Part shown: positions 1-12,000 of the stretch, one piece after another
Position numbering within the stretch: the stretch's first letter is position 1
Layout: every line of letters starts with the position of its first letter
NCBI GenBank assembly: GCA_947044365.1
Contig: OX345636.1
Coordinates: 54,973,746 to 55,037,745 of the forward strand
Direction of reading: 5' to 3'
Length of the DNA: 64,000 nt
From: Petrosia ficiformis
Lineage: Eukaryota > Porifera > Demospongiae > Haplosclerida > Petrosiidae
Notes under the pieces: model-generated
What the model was told of the DNA's origin: nothing
Seen by the model: the letters and a program-made list of their open reading frames with translations, nothing else
Database searches by the model: none
Position numbers and translations under genes: made by a program

Positions 1-2
1 AC

Positions 3-2136
3 AACCTGTGTGAACTAAACACTCTTACTAATAAGTGGACTGACATTATTAGTACTACTCCTGATAATATTCCAATGAGAAAACAAGGCTGTAAAATGAT
101 ATCATTCAATTTCAATGGCGAATGTAGTTTGTTTCTTTGTGGTGGTGTAGGACCCACACCTGTCACTACTCAATTACATTCTCAATATATCCCTTCTCCC
201 AATAAACCAAACATTTCCTTCACAGATGAAATGCATATTATGCATCTCACATCATCACCAGGTAATATAATTTATATTATTACATATATATATACATACA
301 TGGCTCATATTAAATATTGTCAATGGACCCACATAGGGATTATGATAATAATTATTATAAAAACATTAAACTGCCCATAGTAATTATTTATTGTTGATTT
401 CATAAATGAATATGCAATTGAGAATTACACACACCCAGACAGATGTATTAACTATTACTTACATCATAATGTATCATGTATAATCTTCAGGTGAATGGAA
501 TATTCCTGTCATAACAGGTACTCGTCCACCACCATGTGCCCATTTCACAATGAACACACTTCCAGGTAACAGAGGTGTTATGTTTGGAGGAGTCACTATT
601 AAGGAAGGGAATCTTTTCCATTGTGTTAATGACCTTTACCTATTTCAATACTCTGACAATATGATAGTGAGTGTCTAGCATTAAGTATTAACCTTTCCCA
701 ACTTAAGACCCTGAGACCAACAGCTTTACATTACCTCCGAAGGCTGTGGTGATGAACACCTCCTCATTTTGGGGGTGGAGTTGAGCATACTCATTGGTGA
801 AAAAAGCCTTTGCCAAGTGAAGCTCAAACCTGCAACCTTCCGATTGCAGGCCAGCACTTTAACCAATAGGCCACTAGTACAACATAAATACCCAAGTGCA
901 AATACACAGTGAAGTGCAATGGAAACTGACACACACACACTACAAAGCAAGTAGTGCAAAAATTGAGCTCATCAAGATTACATAATACTTGAGTGAAGTA
1001 AGTGCATTAGATATTTGAGACCTTTATTGGCCCACCCGACTGACTCGAGTGCTCACACTAAAGGGTTCTGTAAATGTTTCATTGCTATAATTATTATGTT
1101 AATTATTGTGTAATTATATGCTGACTAATGAGTTAATTGCATGTGTCTTATTTTTGTTACTAATACTATAGGATTTTCGGAGAATAGTTAAACCATCTGA
1201 TAATGTTGCAGTTACTTGGCCTCAGAGGAGGGATTCTCATGCAAGCAGTATCATCAATACCACATCATCAGATGAACAAGTTACTTCTCATTTAATGATT
1301 ATAGGAGGATGGGATAATAATCTTCAAGCAGCCAGTGACTGCTGGATTATTAATTTATCTACTTTGATTTGGCATCAGGTATTATAATGAACTTCACATG
1401 ACAGATGTAGCTAATGCATTGTTATCTTATATATTAATTTAGCGGCTTTTTTATCATCAAATATTAATATTATTGAAAATACTGGTATAACACAAATATG
1501 TATTATCATTACATTTCTAAAAAATGAAACTCTTTCTTGCCCTAATATAGTATATATACATATGTAATTATTATAATATGTTGCTCATTTATAATTAGTT
1601 GTTAATTTATTCATCTCTTCAGATAAATCTACCAGAATCAGTGACTAATAGATTTGCCCATTCCATAACAACATACCAGATATCAAAAGATTGTTTCCAG
1701 GTTATAGTGATTGGAGGAATCAGAGAATATTCTCTTGTCAGTGGATGTGACATAACTATCATTATGGAACTAGGTATGATTATGTTATGCATTGTGATTT
1801 GGGATCATGATCATGTTAACTACATTATAGCATTCAATTATATTACATTATACTGGTCGTTATAGATTAATGAACAAATTGAGGATTGAAATAACCCATT
1901 ATTTTTACAGTATGTATGTATATTGTATCAATGTGTATGCATATGTATCGTAGTTTATGTATGTATTAATTTTATGTATAAATGTGTGTATATAATTCAT
2001 GTATGTGCATATGTACAATTTTATGTATACTATATGCATTTATGTATTCCTGTGTATAGTATGTAAGCATGTGTATATCTATGTACATGTGTGTATGTAT
2101 TATATGTAATGAATTTAATATTTTATAATTATATAC

Positions 2137-2168
<32 letters not shown>

Positions 2169-5100
2169 CATTGCAAAAATGGAATTGTTAAAATAACAAA
2201 TGTATTTGTTAGTGCACTTTAAAGGCATAACTATTTTGTGCTAATTATATTAAAATCTGTAAAAGATATAATTATATACCATTCATACTCAATTATCATG
2301 CCTAATATCTCATATTAGATGCACAAAGAAGGTTTGGAAATCTAAATGATTTAATTCAATTATTTAATCTGCTTAATTTTACATATTATTATTACACTGA
2401 TAAGGAAATTATTGGATTTTTAGCATTACAAGCATATAAAGTTAAAAATTGCAAATACCTAATTGCAAATAAATTGAGTAAAGCAAATTGGTCAGACATT
2501 CCATCAACATGAGTCATGGCCAGAGGATTAAAGATCATAAACTCATAGAAAGGCTAGATTTTTGGATTGAGAATATATATATTAGTGTGGAAACCAAATT
2601 TTAAGGCATAAAATAGGATTTCCGATGGGCACTGATTGTGTCATTCCAGGGGGGCTCAGTCAACTAATGGGCATGGGACATAAAAGAAGGCGACTTAAAG
2701 CTAAACAAAAGAGTGGAAGTTTTCTGTCAAACTTTTTGAGCTCTACAGCTTCACCAATCCCCTTTTGTTTCGCAAAACATATTACAATTCTTCATTAATT
2801 GTATATATTTAAATTGTTGCTATACAGCTTAAACAAGAAAATAACTTATGTTATACTTCTTTTTTGTGGTCCTATATACAAGTAGTTGTAAATACTTATC
2901 TGTTTTCCTCAAGTTCTGCCGCCATTTATTTTCAGTCCTCTTATTACCTCCCACGCCCTCCCATAATTACATGCTGGAACAACTGGAGCTGCCCCTGAGT
3001 ATGGTAAACTTCCCTTATTTTATGTGGCACACATAATATATATTCTAACATAAATGTATATATCATCTGTCTGCTATACAATTCACTGTTACAATATTAA
3101 TGTAGCTAACTGACTTTATAAGTATTAGGTATATTATTTTATGTATAATATCTATAGCATATATTAATGAGGAGTGGATAGTAGGAGATATATGGAACTC
3201 TCACAACATACCTAAAGCTAAACAAAAGAGTGGAAGTTTTCTGTCAAACTTTTTGAGTGATCCGAGTCAAAGGTTACAAGTCGAAAACCAAACATTGTCA
3301 CATCAACTCGAAGAATCTAAACAAGAAATAATCCTAACAAAAAGAAAAGCTAGCAAAGATTTACAAAAAGCACAGAATAGTATGAAGGAGATAGAGAAAT
3401 CAATTCAAGTGGTCATAGAGAGTTGCAAACAAGAAATACAAGAGTATAAGGCCAGACTACAGGAGACACAATCCGAGTTACAGGAGTCTGATTGCAGACT
3501 GCAACAGACACAATTGCAACTACGACAAGCTAATATTAGAGCACTGGAAATGCAACAACAAATACAGGTTATAATTGTTGTTCAAAATATAGTTAATTTC
3601 CAACTCGTGTCAACATCTTTATAATTAATTAAATTTAGACTAGTACATTTAGCCTGGGATAAATTAACACTGTGAACTGAGCTAAATTTGACCCTCATAA
3701 TGTAGCTATTCACACTTATTACAAATTATTTAGGGATGGGAGTAGAGTTCATATAACAGTATTATATAAAAACAGAAATAGAGTCCTGTTTTAGCATGGT
3801 GATGTTATTTTGTAAACAACGTAACCTGGTATTTTACCGGCCGTTTGTTTTTAGCATTTCAATCAATTCAGCACAGGCAGACAATGGTAATCATATTATT
3901 AGTGTTGGCAGCTATCTTAACATACATGTATCAGCTTTATGTGGAATGGTGTTTGTGGTTGTGAAAGTAGAAGGTCTTCATTTTTAGACTATAATTATAG
4001 TCAATCAGAGATTTAATGATGAAGTTTGATATGAGAGCTTCTGAATGAGGAAAGACACTTTCAATTATTAATGCATGCTTATACAAGTGTATATTGAAAG
4101 AAAAACCTGTGCTAACGTTCTTACACTATAAAATAACCCAGACTAAAAATTGACCTGAGATTTGGCCATGTAATAGAGCAGAATCTAATAAACCCAGGCT
4201 ATGTTTTTAACTCACCAGTCTCATCCTTGCTCCAGTGTTTACATGTGTTACAGCATTTTACCCTCTCAGGCTAGTATAAATGCAGTTAGAGAGTCCTGTA
4301 GTACTCTCTACGTAGGAACGAGTGAGAACAAATCATTCTGATCTAACCCTAATAATGCACACCTAACATACTTCTTATACCATACTATATAGGCAATACA
4401 CTATTTCAGGATGTCTTATATATATGAACTTCAATAACCAAATTTTATAGAAATACTTTTTAATGATTACCACTATGATAAATAATTGTACATTTCTGTC
4501 CATAATAGAAGCTAAACCATCATGTTGAGGAGCTTAATCAACAAAACCAAAGGAAAAATGATCTAGTTCAAGGACAAGAGAAAGAAAACCAGCATCTTCG
4601 TATGCAACTTCAGAATCCTCACTGGGTCATTGACAGGAATGAGGTGCAAATGACAGAAGAGATTCTAGGAACAGGAGGATGGGGTGAAGTGAAGGTTGGT
4701 ATATTCAGAGGTACCAAAGTAGCAGTGAAAAGTCTCCATGAAATAACTATTTCGCCACACAATCTTGAACTCTTCTCTAGAGAGATGGATATAGCATCTT
4801 GTGTACATCATCCTAACCTCCTTCAATTCTTAGGAGCTACTAAAGCAGGTCATCCCATGATATTGACTGAAATCATGCCTACAAGTCTTCGAAAGGAACT
4901 AGAGAAGACTCCACTAACACACCGTCAGATTTTGACTATTAGTAGTGGTGTTGCATCAGCACTCAATTATCTTCACCTCTGGAAACCACAACCAATTCTT
5001 CATCGTGATGTCAGCAGTGCCAATGTCCTCTTAGAACAATCCGGTAATGGACGATGGAAGGGAAAACTCTCTGATTATGGATCTGCTAATGTACTTCACA

Positions 5101-5378
5101 AAACACATACAATAGCTCCTGGTAGTATTGCTTATGCTGCTCCTGAGGCTCAATCTCCTCATCTCCATTCTCCTGCAATGGATGTCTTCAGTTTTGGTAT
5201 CCTCATTGCAGAAATGGTTACTCGTCGTTTTCCATCTGGAGTCCCACTAGAAAGAGAGCAACAAATACAATGTGTCCAATGGCCCTCAGTTAAAAAATTA
5301 GTTGAACGTTGTACAATTAATAACCCACAGCATCGTCCCACAATAGAACAAGTGCTGCAAGACATTAATAATATGTAA
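3..5378 (+). CDS. Kelch-repeat / coiled-coil / TKL-like protein kinase (5' end outside window)
   Basis: Six exons join in one frame: 3-261, 491-666, 1172-1378, 1623-1773, 3158-3567 and 4509-5378 (about 690 codons visible, GT..AG introns). The first four encode Kelch-type beta-propeller blades (GG motifs in IIGGW, VIGGI and MFGGV, each followed by a spaced Trp or Tyr). The fifth is a Gln/Glu-rich coiled coil. The last is a complete kinase domain: Gly loop GTGGWGEV, VAVK lysine, HRDVSSAN catalytic loop, DYG in place of DFG, and YAAPEA. The HRD loop has Ser where Ser/Thr kinases usually have Lys, and overall it resembles the TKL group. The gene ends at TAA 5378, with a possible AATAAA at 5462. 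The product is probably a cytosolic Ser/Thr or dual-specificity kinase, with the propeller as ligand or partner sensor. Substrate is unknown. The true start lies left of position 1. Confidence 0.85.
2138..2170. repeat. (TA)n microsatellite
   Basis: Alternating TA tract in the long intron 1774-3157 of the kinase gene. It follows about 200 bases rich in TGTATG motifs. Confidence 0.8.
2696..2740 (+). repeat. 45-bp duplicate of a kinase-gene exon segment inside its own intron
   Basis: These 45 bases are an exact copy of 3213-3257, which is coding sequence at the start of the coiled-coil exon. The intronic copy is preceded (2630-2690) by sequence like the end of the small inverted-repeat element family seen at 17676-17740. 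It has no matching exon around it, so it is probably a stray partial duplication rather than an alternative exon. Confidence 0.8.
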
Positions 5379-8300
5379 TTTGTGTGTGTTTTTTTTTACG
5401 TTTTGGTATTATACCACTACTACAATTATTTTGAATAATCTAGTCATTGTAATTTTATTGTAATAAAATCAAGTTACTTAGGTTATTTGGTGATACACAC
5501 ACCTTGTCTTGGATCAGTTTGTATAGTGGACTTTAATGCTGAATTGGACAGTCGTATAATGTGAGTGTTAATTTTTTTCTTTAGATCATTTATCAATCAG
5601 CAGAATTAATTTTACTGTATTCAAAGTTGTCAGAAACAGCTACTGAAGGGCTGAGAAATGCTAACGTATATGGGAATTATCCATATTATTGATTTCTTTC
5701 ATTTCTATCATGCTCCTGAAACACATTTGAGTGTTTTCATGTTTAGTTCGATTCAGTGTTATACTGTTTTGTTTGTTAGATCACTATGATTCAAATGATA
5801 TTGAGTAAAGAAAAGTGTGTTGATTGGTACTATTGGTACTCCAGGTGCTATTTGTAGTGTATTGTGATTATGTATGTTTAGTGTTTGTTAATTTTTGTTT
5901 ATTTTCGTTGATTTGTGGGTACATAGTTGAGTGCTGTGTATAAGTTATAATAATCTTTGCAATACATGTTGATTCTTCTGTAGTATCGAGTCGCCCGCCG
6001 CCTCGACTGTTGTTCACCCTTAGAAGTCACATATGTGTGACATTTGAGCCCTATGTGTTTTGGAGTTTGTCCTAGCATTACAAAGCACTCCAAATGCTTG
6101 CAATTTGTGTCATGGACAAGCCAATGAAAATGGCTAAAAACGTTGATGGTTTTTCAGCTGCCCATTGGCCTAAATAATGAGTATAGGGGAATTTTAAAGG
6201 GGGTGTCCCCCCTTTAATGGGGGTTGGAAGGGGGCTCAGCCCCCTCGCCACCCATAATTTTGTGGTTTCAGTGATCACGCCAATGCGCTCTGGTGGGTAC
6301 CTGAGGCATTTCGCTTGCTGTAAAACCTGAAATTGTAGGTGTAGCTGGTGCCAACATGCAGTGGGGTCATTTTGTTTGCCCCAGTTCCAGTCAAAAGAGG
6401 GAGAACACTGCATTTGATTTAATTCTACTGACTTGCTTACTGAAACGTGAAAGTTCCCAAGCGCTTGGGAACTTTCACGTTTCAGTAAGCAAGTCAGTAG
6501 AAGTAGTACTCCATGTCGAAAAAGGAGGCAAGCTTGGGGTAGAGAAAGTGAACGCTGGCCAAATTATATGCAATAGAGACGACACTGTTGGAAATGGGAA
6601 AAAAACAAGCTCAGTCCTCTAAGTTAATTAAGGGTGGCTTCGTTAGAATATCATTGTAGGATCTAATCATCTAACTACTATCATTGTATCAGGTATATAG
6701 ACGTTTTTTTCTGACAATACTTTGCTATATTCTATTCTTGTTGAAGAGGTTTCAGGTGGTGGAAAAAACAACACTAGCGTGAGCGTAATGTCGTTAGTGG
6801 AGCAGCTTCAAAAAAGGAAGATTGTATAGCAATGTGTTCTGACAGTTATCACAATCATGTATGAGGTACTAGCATCATTAGCTCCTTCCTCAAATCTATC
6901 TCTGCATGAGGTAGATTTGATATCCACCAAGAATCCAATGCTTGTCAAGTGGCAGAGATACAGAGGTCTATCCATATACATTGTCACATGTCACTAATCT
7001 GGCATGCATTGTAATTTGTGTAACAGCTTAACACATTTCACTTGTGTCATTATTGAAATTTAAATTCTTTGAAGAACCTTTGGGAGCATTACTTTTTATC
7101 TTCCGTGCTTCATGAAAGAGGGGTACATCCCCCTCCTGCACCCTCCCATGGTCAGCTGCAATATGCAGCACTGTTGTAGTGCCCCGATCTTTGTCAGTCA
7201 GTCCCCTCACTTAAAATGCTGTCTCTGTCCCTGCTTGTTCTGAAGTAAAGCTTGTAACCTCTTTCTCTCATTATGTGTATTATAATAATATTACACTAAA
7301 AGTAATAATGCCTGGCAATTCTAGTTATAATAATTAAAATGTCGATTGATCAAAGGTACGAGCAGCGCAGGCAAGCATTTTTAAAAACTAGCAATCTGCA
7401 TGGCCAGCTTTTGGCCGTAAACTAGTTTAAAGTAGTGATTTGTAAATATAGGTATATAGCATGTAATCATGGTTAGTTATTAGAATAGTGTAACTAGTAC
7501 AATATGTGTAGTTATAGATAGTCAGCATAATGTTTTGTAATGGTATAACAATTATACCTGTATCAACTACTTTCACATTATATATGACAAGTTTTGTGAA
7601 ACATCATGATACAGCGACTCAGTTCCATTGTTTCATTCCTTGAAAAGAGTGATGGACATCCTTTGCTTTGCCAAATGATCTTCTTTGATAAAATAAGTAA
7701 ACCCAGATTGATAGAAAGTAGTTCAGGAAGCTTTTTTTTACTAGCTATGTTCAGAATCACAGATCACTTTAACACATGTCTTATATGTCACACTTATGTC
7801 AGGTGCTAAATATGACACATTTCTTGTGCATGATGCATATGCTATGTGTTAGGGGAAATCATTATGTGTTAGTATAAACAGTAATAAATTTTATTATGTG
7901 TTAGTATAAAGTTTATACTAAAACTGTACAGGCTGTATTAGCTCCTATAGCCCTGCAGAGGGGTGTGAGAGGTAATAGGGCCTAAATTTGATATACTTGC
8001 AAGTCGCTCTGAGATTCCTTTTTGACTCATTGACAATGCAGGGTCTTAGAGAACTTTTTTAGTTTGAGTGTGCTAAAAGAGAGAGGAAATTAGTTGTGTG
8101 TCAGTAGTTGAAAGTGTCTGAGTGCATGTTCATGCAGGGGTGGATCTAATCGTGAAGTGTGACAGTTTTCCTAACAGTATTGTTGATACATAAGATGCTC
8201 CATGTAGGGGGTGTAGGGGCATGCTCCCCAGGAAAAGTTTGATTTTGTAGCCGCAAAAAGACCAATATAACGCAATTTGAGAGTAAATTTGCACTTGGTG

Positions 8301-8600
8301 GAAAACATCCTGCTTTTTTTCATGTGTAATGAGAAAATTTTCTTTATCACCTTGTCTACGGCCTTGCAATGGCTATTTTAAATTTCCATGTACCATTTAC
8401 ATAGCTAGTCACACTATATTGTTAGGGTTTTTAATAACTATAATTATGTATTAGCTTTAAACTGCAATCGAGACCTTTATTAGCCCCACATTAAAACATG
8501 TATTGCACTCTAAAGTGTACTGTAAGCAGAATATTGATTACGTGATGTAAAGCACATGTACTATAAGCATACTGAATTAATACACGTGTGCATTATGTGT
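5379..8600. other. Intergenic region, no gene recognised
   Basis: Short open frames here have no domain, splice signal or family resemblance. Visible structure: a small hairpin of G/C runs near 6190-6240, the perfect palindrome at 6423-6502, a GGGG/CCCC-bearing repeat-like piece near 8130-8360 (related words at 11005-11035 and 22828-22855), and low-complexity AT tracts. Probably spacer with decayed mobile elements. Confidence 0.6.
6423..6502. repeat. Perfect 80-bp palindrome
   Basis: The two 40-bp arms are exact reverse complements with no spacer. The centre is AAGC|GCTT at 6462|6463. The first mismatch is at 6422 against 6503. An open frame crosses it but shows no family resemblance. Confidence 0.95.
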
Positions 8601-8995
8601 AAAGCATTGGCAGGTGATGCCTTCCATGCATCTTATTGGTCAGAACTTTATGAGCAGCAATAGCCTTCAAACAAGAAGAGTTGCGTTTCCATGTACTCTT
8701 CTGCCTGCCACCAGAAGTGTTCTGAAAGTGGTGAAATGGCAATCGTGAGTTGTAAAATATTGTCATAACTTTATAACCGAAAGGTGTCAGAACAAAGACG
8801 AGAAGTGTTCTGAAAGTGGTGAAATGGCAATCGTGAGTTGTAAAATATTGTCATAACTTTATAACCGAAAGGTGTCAGAACAAAGGTTTTGCGGATCCTT
8901 GTGTAATTTCACGTCTATTGGTAGCTCGATCAAGTAACCCTCCGCACCGCGGGCGAGGGCTAAAATCAGAAGAGCCTCTAAATTAGCAGTCGAGC
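8600..8995 (+). repeat. Truncated copy of ~0.6-kb interspersed repeat, adjoining the start of convertase A
   Basis: Shares long blocks with 45240-45640, 59480-59815 and, inverted, 37890-38330. The shared words include CTTCAAACAAGA, GTTTCCATGTACTCTT and CATAACTTTATAACC, with a GAGGGCTAA-like end. It ends about 50 bases before the ATG at 9047, so the upstream region of convertase A is repeat-derived. Confidence 0.7.
8713..8885 (+). repeat. Tandem duplication, 88-bp period, two units
   Basis: 8713-8800 and 8801-8885 are identical across 85 bases. The duplication sits inside the interspersed repeat copy and is absent from the copies near 45.4 and 59.6 kb, so it arose locally and recently. Confidence 0.9.
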
Positions 8996-9046
8996 ACACC
9001 CTTTTACCGCACTTTCCATGAAGGGAAATCCCCGAGTAAAGCACTG

Positions 9047-12000
9047 ATGACTAGGTTTGCTATTGTACAACTGTTTATCTCCTATGCTCTGTATGTATGT
9101 ATAAACGCTGAGAAAGGACGCTATACTAACGAATGGGTTGTGGAGGTGAGAGAAGGATCTGATATTGCTGATGAGATAGCACAAAGGCATGGTTTCAGAA
9201 ATCTTGGAAAGGTATGAAATATAGTATATTCTCTGAGGCTTTGACAGATATCCCATGAAACGTGGCGCAGGATGTTATTCTTCATGGATTGAAGTGGTTC
9301 ACATCTAGGAGTCACATCCTTAATCCCGGCCCTGGAGTATTAGTGTTAGGCCCATGTCATGGATAACATCCTGCCTGCATATGCATGTGATATTTAGTTA
9401 CACCCACACACATTTTATTACAAATTGTAAACATTTTGGTCTGCAATATAACTAGGCAATTAGGGGGCTATAACTATATTGCTATCCTATGTTACATTAT
9501 AGCTCATTAAAATGCTGCGATCTGATTGGTCAATAAATCCTGTAGTAAACTGATTAGTAAACCTGTGGCAATGTTGCTATAGGAGTTGCACACAACAAAC
9601 AGAAGCAAAGTGTGTTATAAGGCTGGATCTGTTGATGTTTACTAGCGATCGATTGGGAGAGTTCCTTCAACTATTATAAGTTTCATGTGATTGTTATAAT
9701 TATAATGTCTATGAACTCATTTATTATTAATAAACTAAACCTGTTTGGCAGCTAGTATTCCTATAAATGTTATTGAGTAACTTACGTGTTTTTTTGTAGG
9801 GCCATCCTTTTGATTGCTTTAACACTGGTTCTAACTACCACCATATATGCACTTTTTTGTGCTAGTTTACATTGCGAAAGCTATTTTCTTTATGGGAACT
9901 TTGTTTTATGTTTTAATTTTTACCATTAAAGGAACTAGATTAAAATTAGTCAGAACTGAGTCAAACTTTCATCATCAGTTTCACTAAAACCTGAGACCGA
10001 GGATCTTTGTAGCTGACTATGTAGCCATTTCACTTATGCCAGTTTGTCTAGGCATTGGCAATATCACAGCAGTAGTTTCAGTCACTGTTGGAGGCTTTAA
10101 ATAGTTTAGAATACTCATACTCATGTATTGATCGACCTACAACAATACATGATCATAACATGTCTTCAAAAAATGATTTCTATTTATGCGATAATAATAT
10201 ATAGAGTATTCATGTTTGCACTATTAAAAATTAGCAAAAATTAGTACAGCTCAAAAAAGTGCATCTATGTTTTATATACATGTAATGGTTTGTGTTGCAT
10301 ATGCCTATGTGCATTAAGGACAATTGTGTCATTCCAGGGGTCTCAGTCTATTAATGGATGTACCATCACTACCATCACTGCTTGTAGTTTACATAGAAAC
10401 TAATAACTGTTCTAGGTGAAATATAATAATTATTATTCTTTAAAATGGATAAAAAAATAATAATTACTGTTGTGGTGTCAGGCAAAATGATGCATGATGA
10501 CACCACAAAGCAATCATAGGGATACATTTTTCTCATATACGTATCTCGTATATGATGAGTACATGCAAATTCTATTTTTGCAAGCAATGTAGACTAGTGT
10601 TATTATTATAGATACATGGAATGGATGCTTACATACCTACTCTCTTCTACAGATTGGTAATCTAAAAGATCATTTCCGGTTTGTTTTGCAAAGTGAAGTC
10701 TCAGGACTACATATGTCAAGTAAAAGTGAAGCTATTAGCCAAGAGGAACAGGTAATGTGTTAGCTATGAAATAGTAAGGGACTATTAGATACATTCATTG
10801 TGAAATATCTATTGATAATAAAACACATGTTATAACAGATAGTTTGATATTATGGTTGGTTGGCCTTAGCTGTGTAGTCCAGGAAGCCAGCTATTATAAA
10901 GTTGGTAAAAGGAAGAACAAGCATGTTCTGAGTAGAGTTTCATCCAGGATGTTTAGTTAGGAAGTAGAAAGAGTTGATATTATATTAAGCACACACTTTT
11001 GAAGGTGTGGGGGTATACTCTCCCAGGAAGTGTTTAAACTTTAAAATATAGGCCCTCTGAAGTTACTTCTTGTAGCTTCTGTGGTTCCAGAAGGCTCGTA
11101 GCTAAGATATAAATTTGATGTGAGATCAAGAGGGGGTAGGAAATCTTTGGGGGAATATCCCACCTCCTTCTCCCACTGTATGAAACCCCAATCATGTAAT
11201 AATAATTATTGTAATTTTATTTATTTTTTCTCAGGTTGTAAATGCTGAACAACAAATTGTTAGAAAAAGAGTGAAGAAGGAATATATTGTTCCATGTGAT
11301 AGCCAATGGACAAAGCAATGGTCACTAGTGAGTTTAGATTTAATTATTAGTACATGTGTGTATCTTGTATTTCATTATCACAAATTCATTCCATAGAAAA
11401 ACACTGGTCAGACTAATGGTCCATCAGGACTAGATTTGAATGTGGAGAAAGCTTGGTTACAAGATATCACAGGAGATGGTATAGTAGTGGGTGTTGTGGA
11501 TGATGGTGAGTTATATATATACGTAGTTTAGTTTAACTATTCAGTTTCATTTTCAAGAGAGCATAATATTTTCATACATCTTCACTACTTATGGAACATG
11601 TCTCAACAGATTAGCAGATAATTATTATCATCAGCATGTTTAATTATTCCGCTTTTTAACTACTAATTATTATTCAGTTTCATGTTCAAGAAAGCAAATG
11701 TTTTCATACACATTCACTACTTATCACTGCCTTAACACAGTTGTGGAAGTAAGCCAACAACTTACATGTAGACCTATTTTCACCTGTATATTCTGCTGCA
11801 TAATTATAATTATTCATGTATATAATTTACTTTCAATCTACTAGATATTCACTAAGGTAATGTCCTGCATGATTGACTATTCCTCTCCCCCTCCTCCTCT
11901 ACTCTATGAAGCCATGTTTATATAATCATTCACTCCCTTGTGTGTAATTAATTTTTACTAGATGAAATTTCATTAATTTATACCTACCACTTTATAGCAA

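Noticed and set aside
5159..5365. Minus-strand frame opposite the kinase exon
   Set aside because: Antisense shadow of the conserved kinase coding sequence.
6356..6622. Open frame spanning the 80-bp palindrome
   Set aside because: Its coding content is largely the palindrome itself and no family is recognisable.
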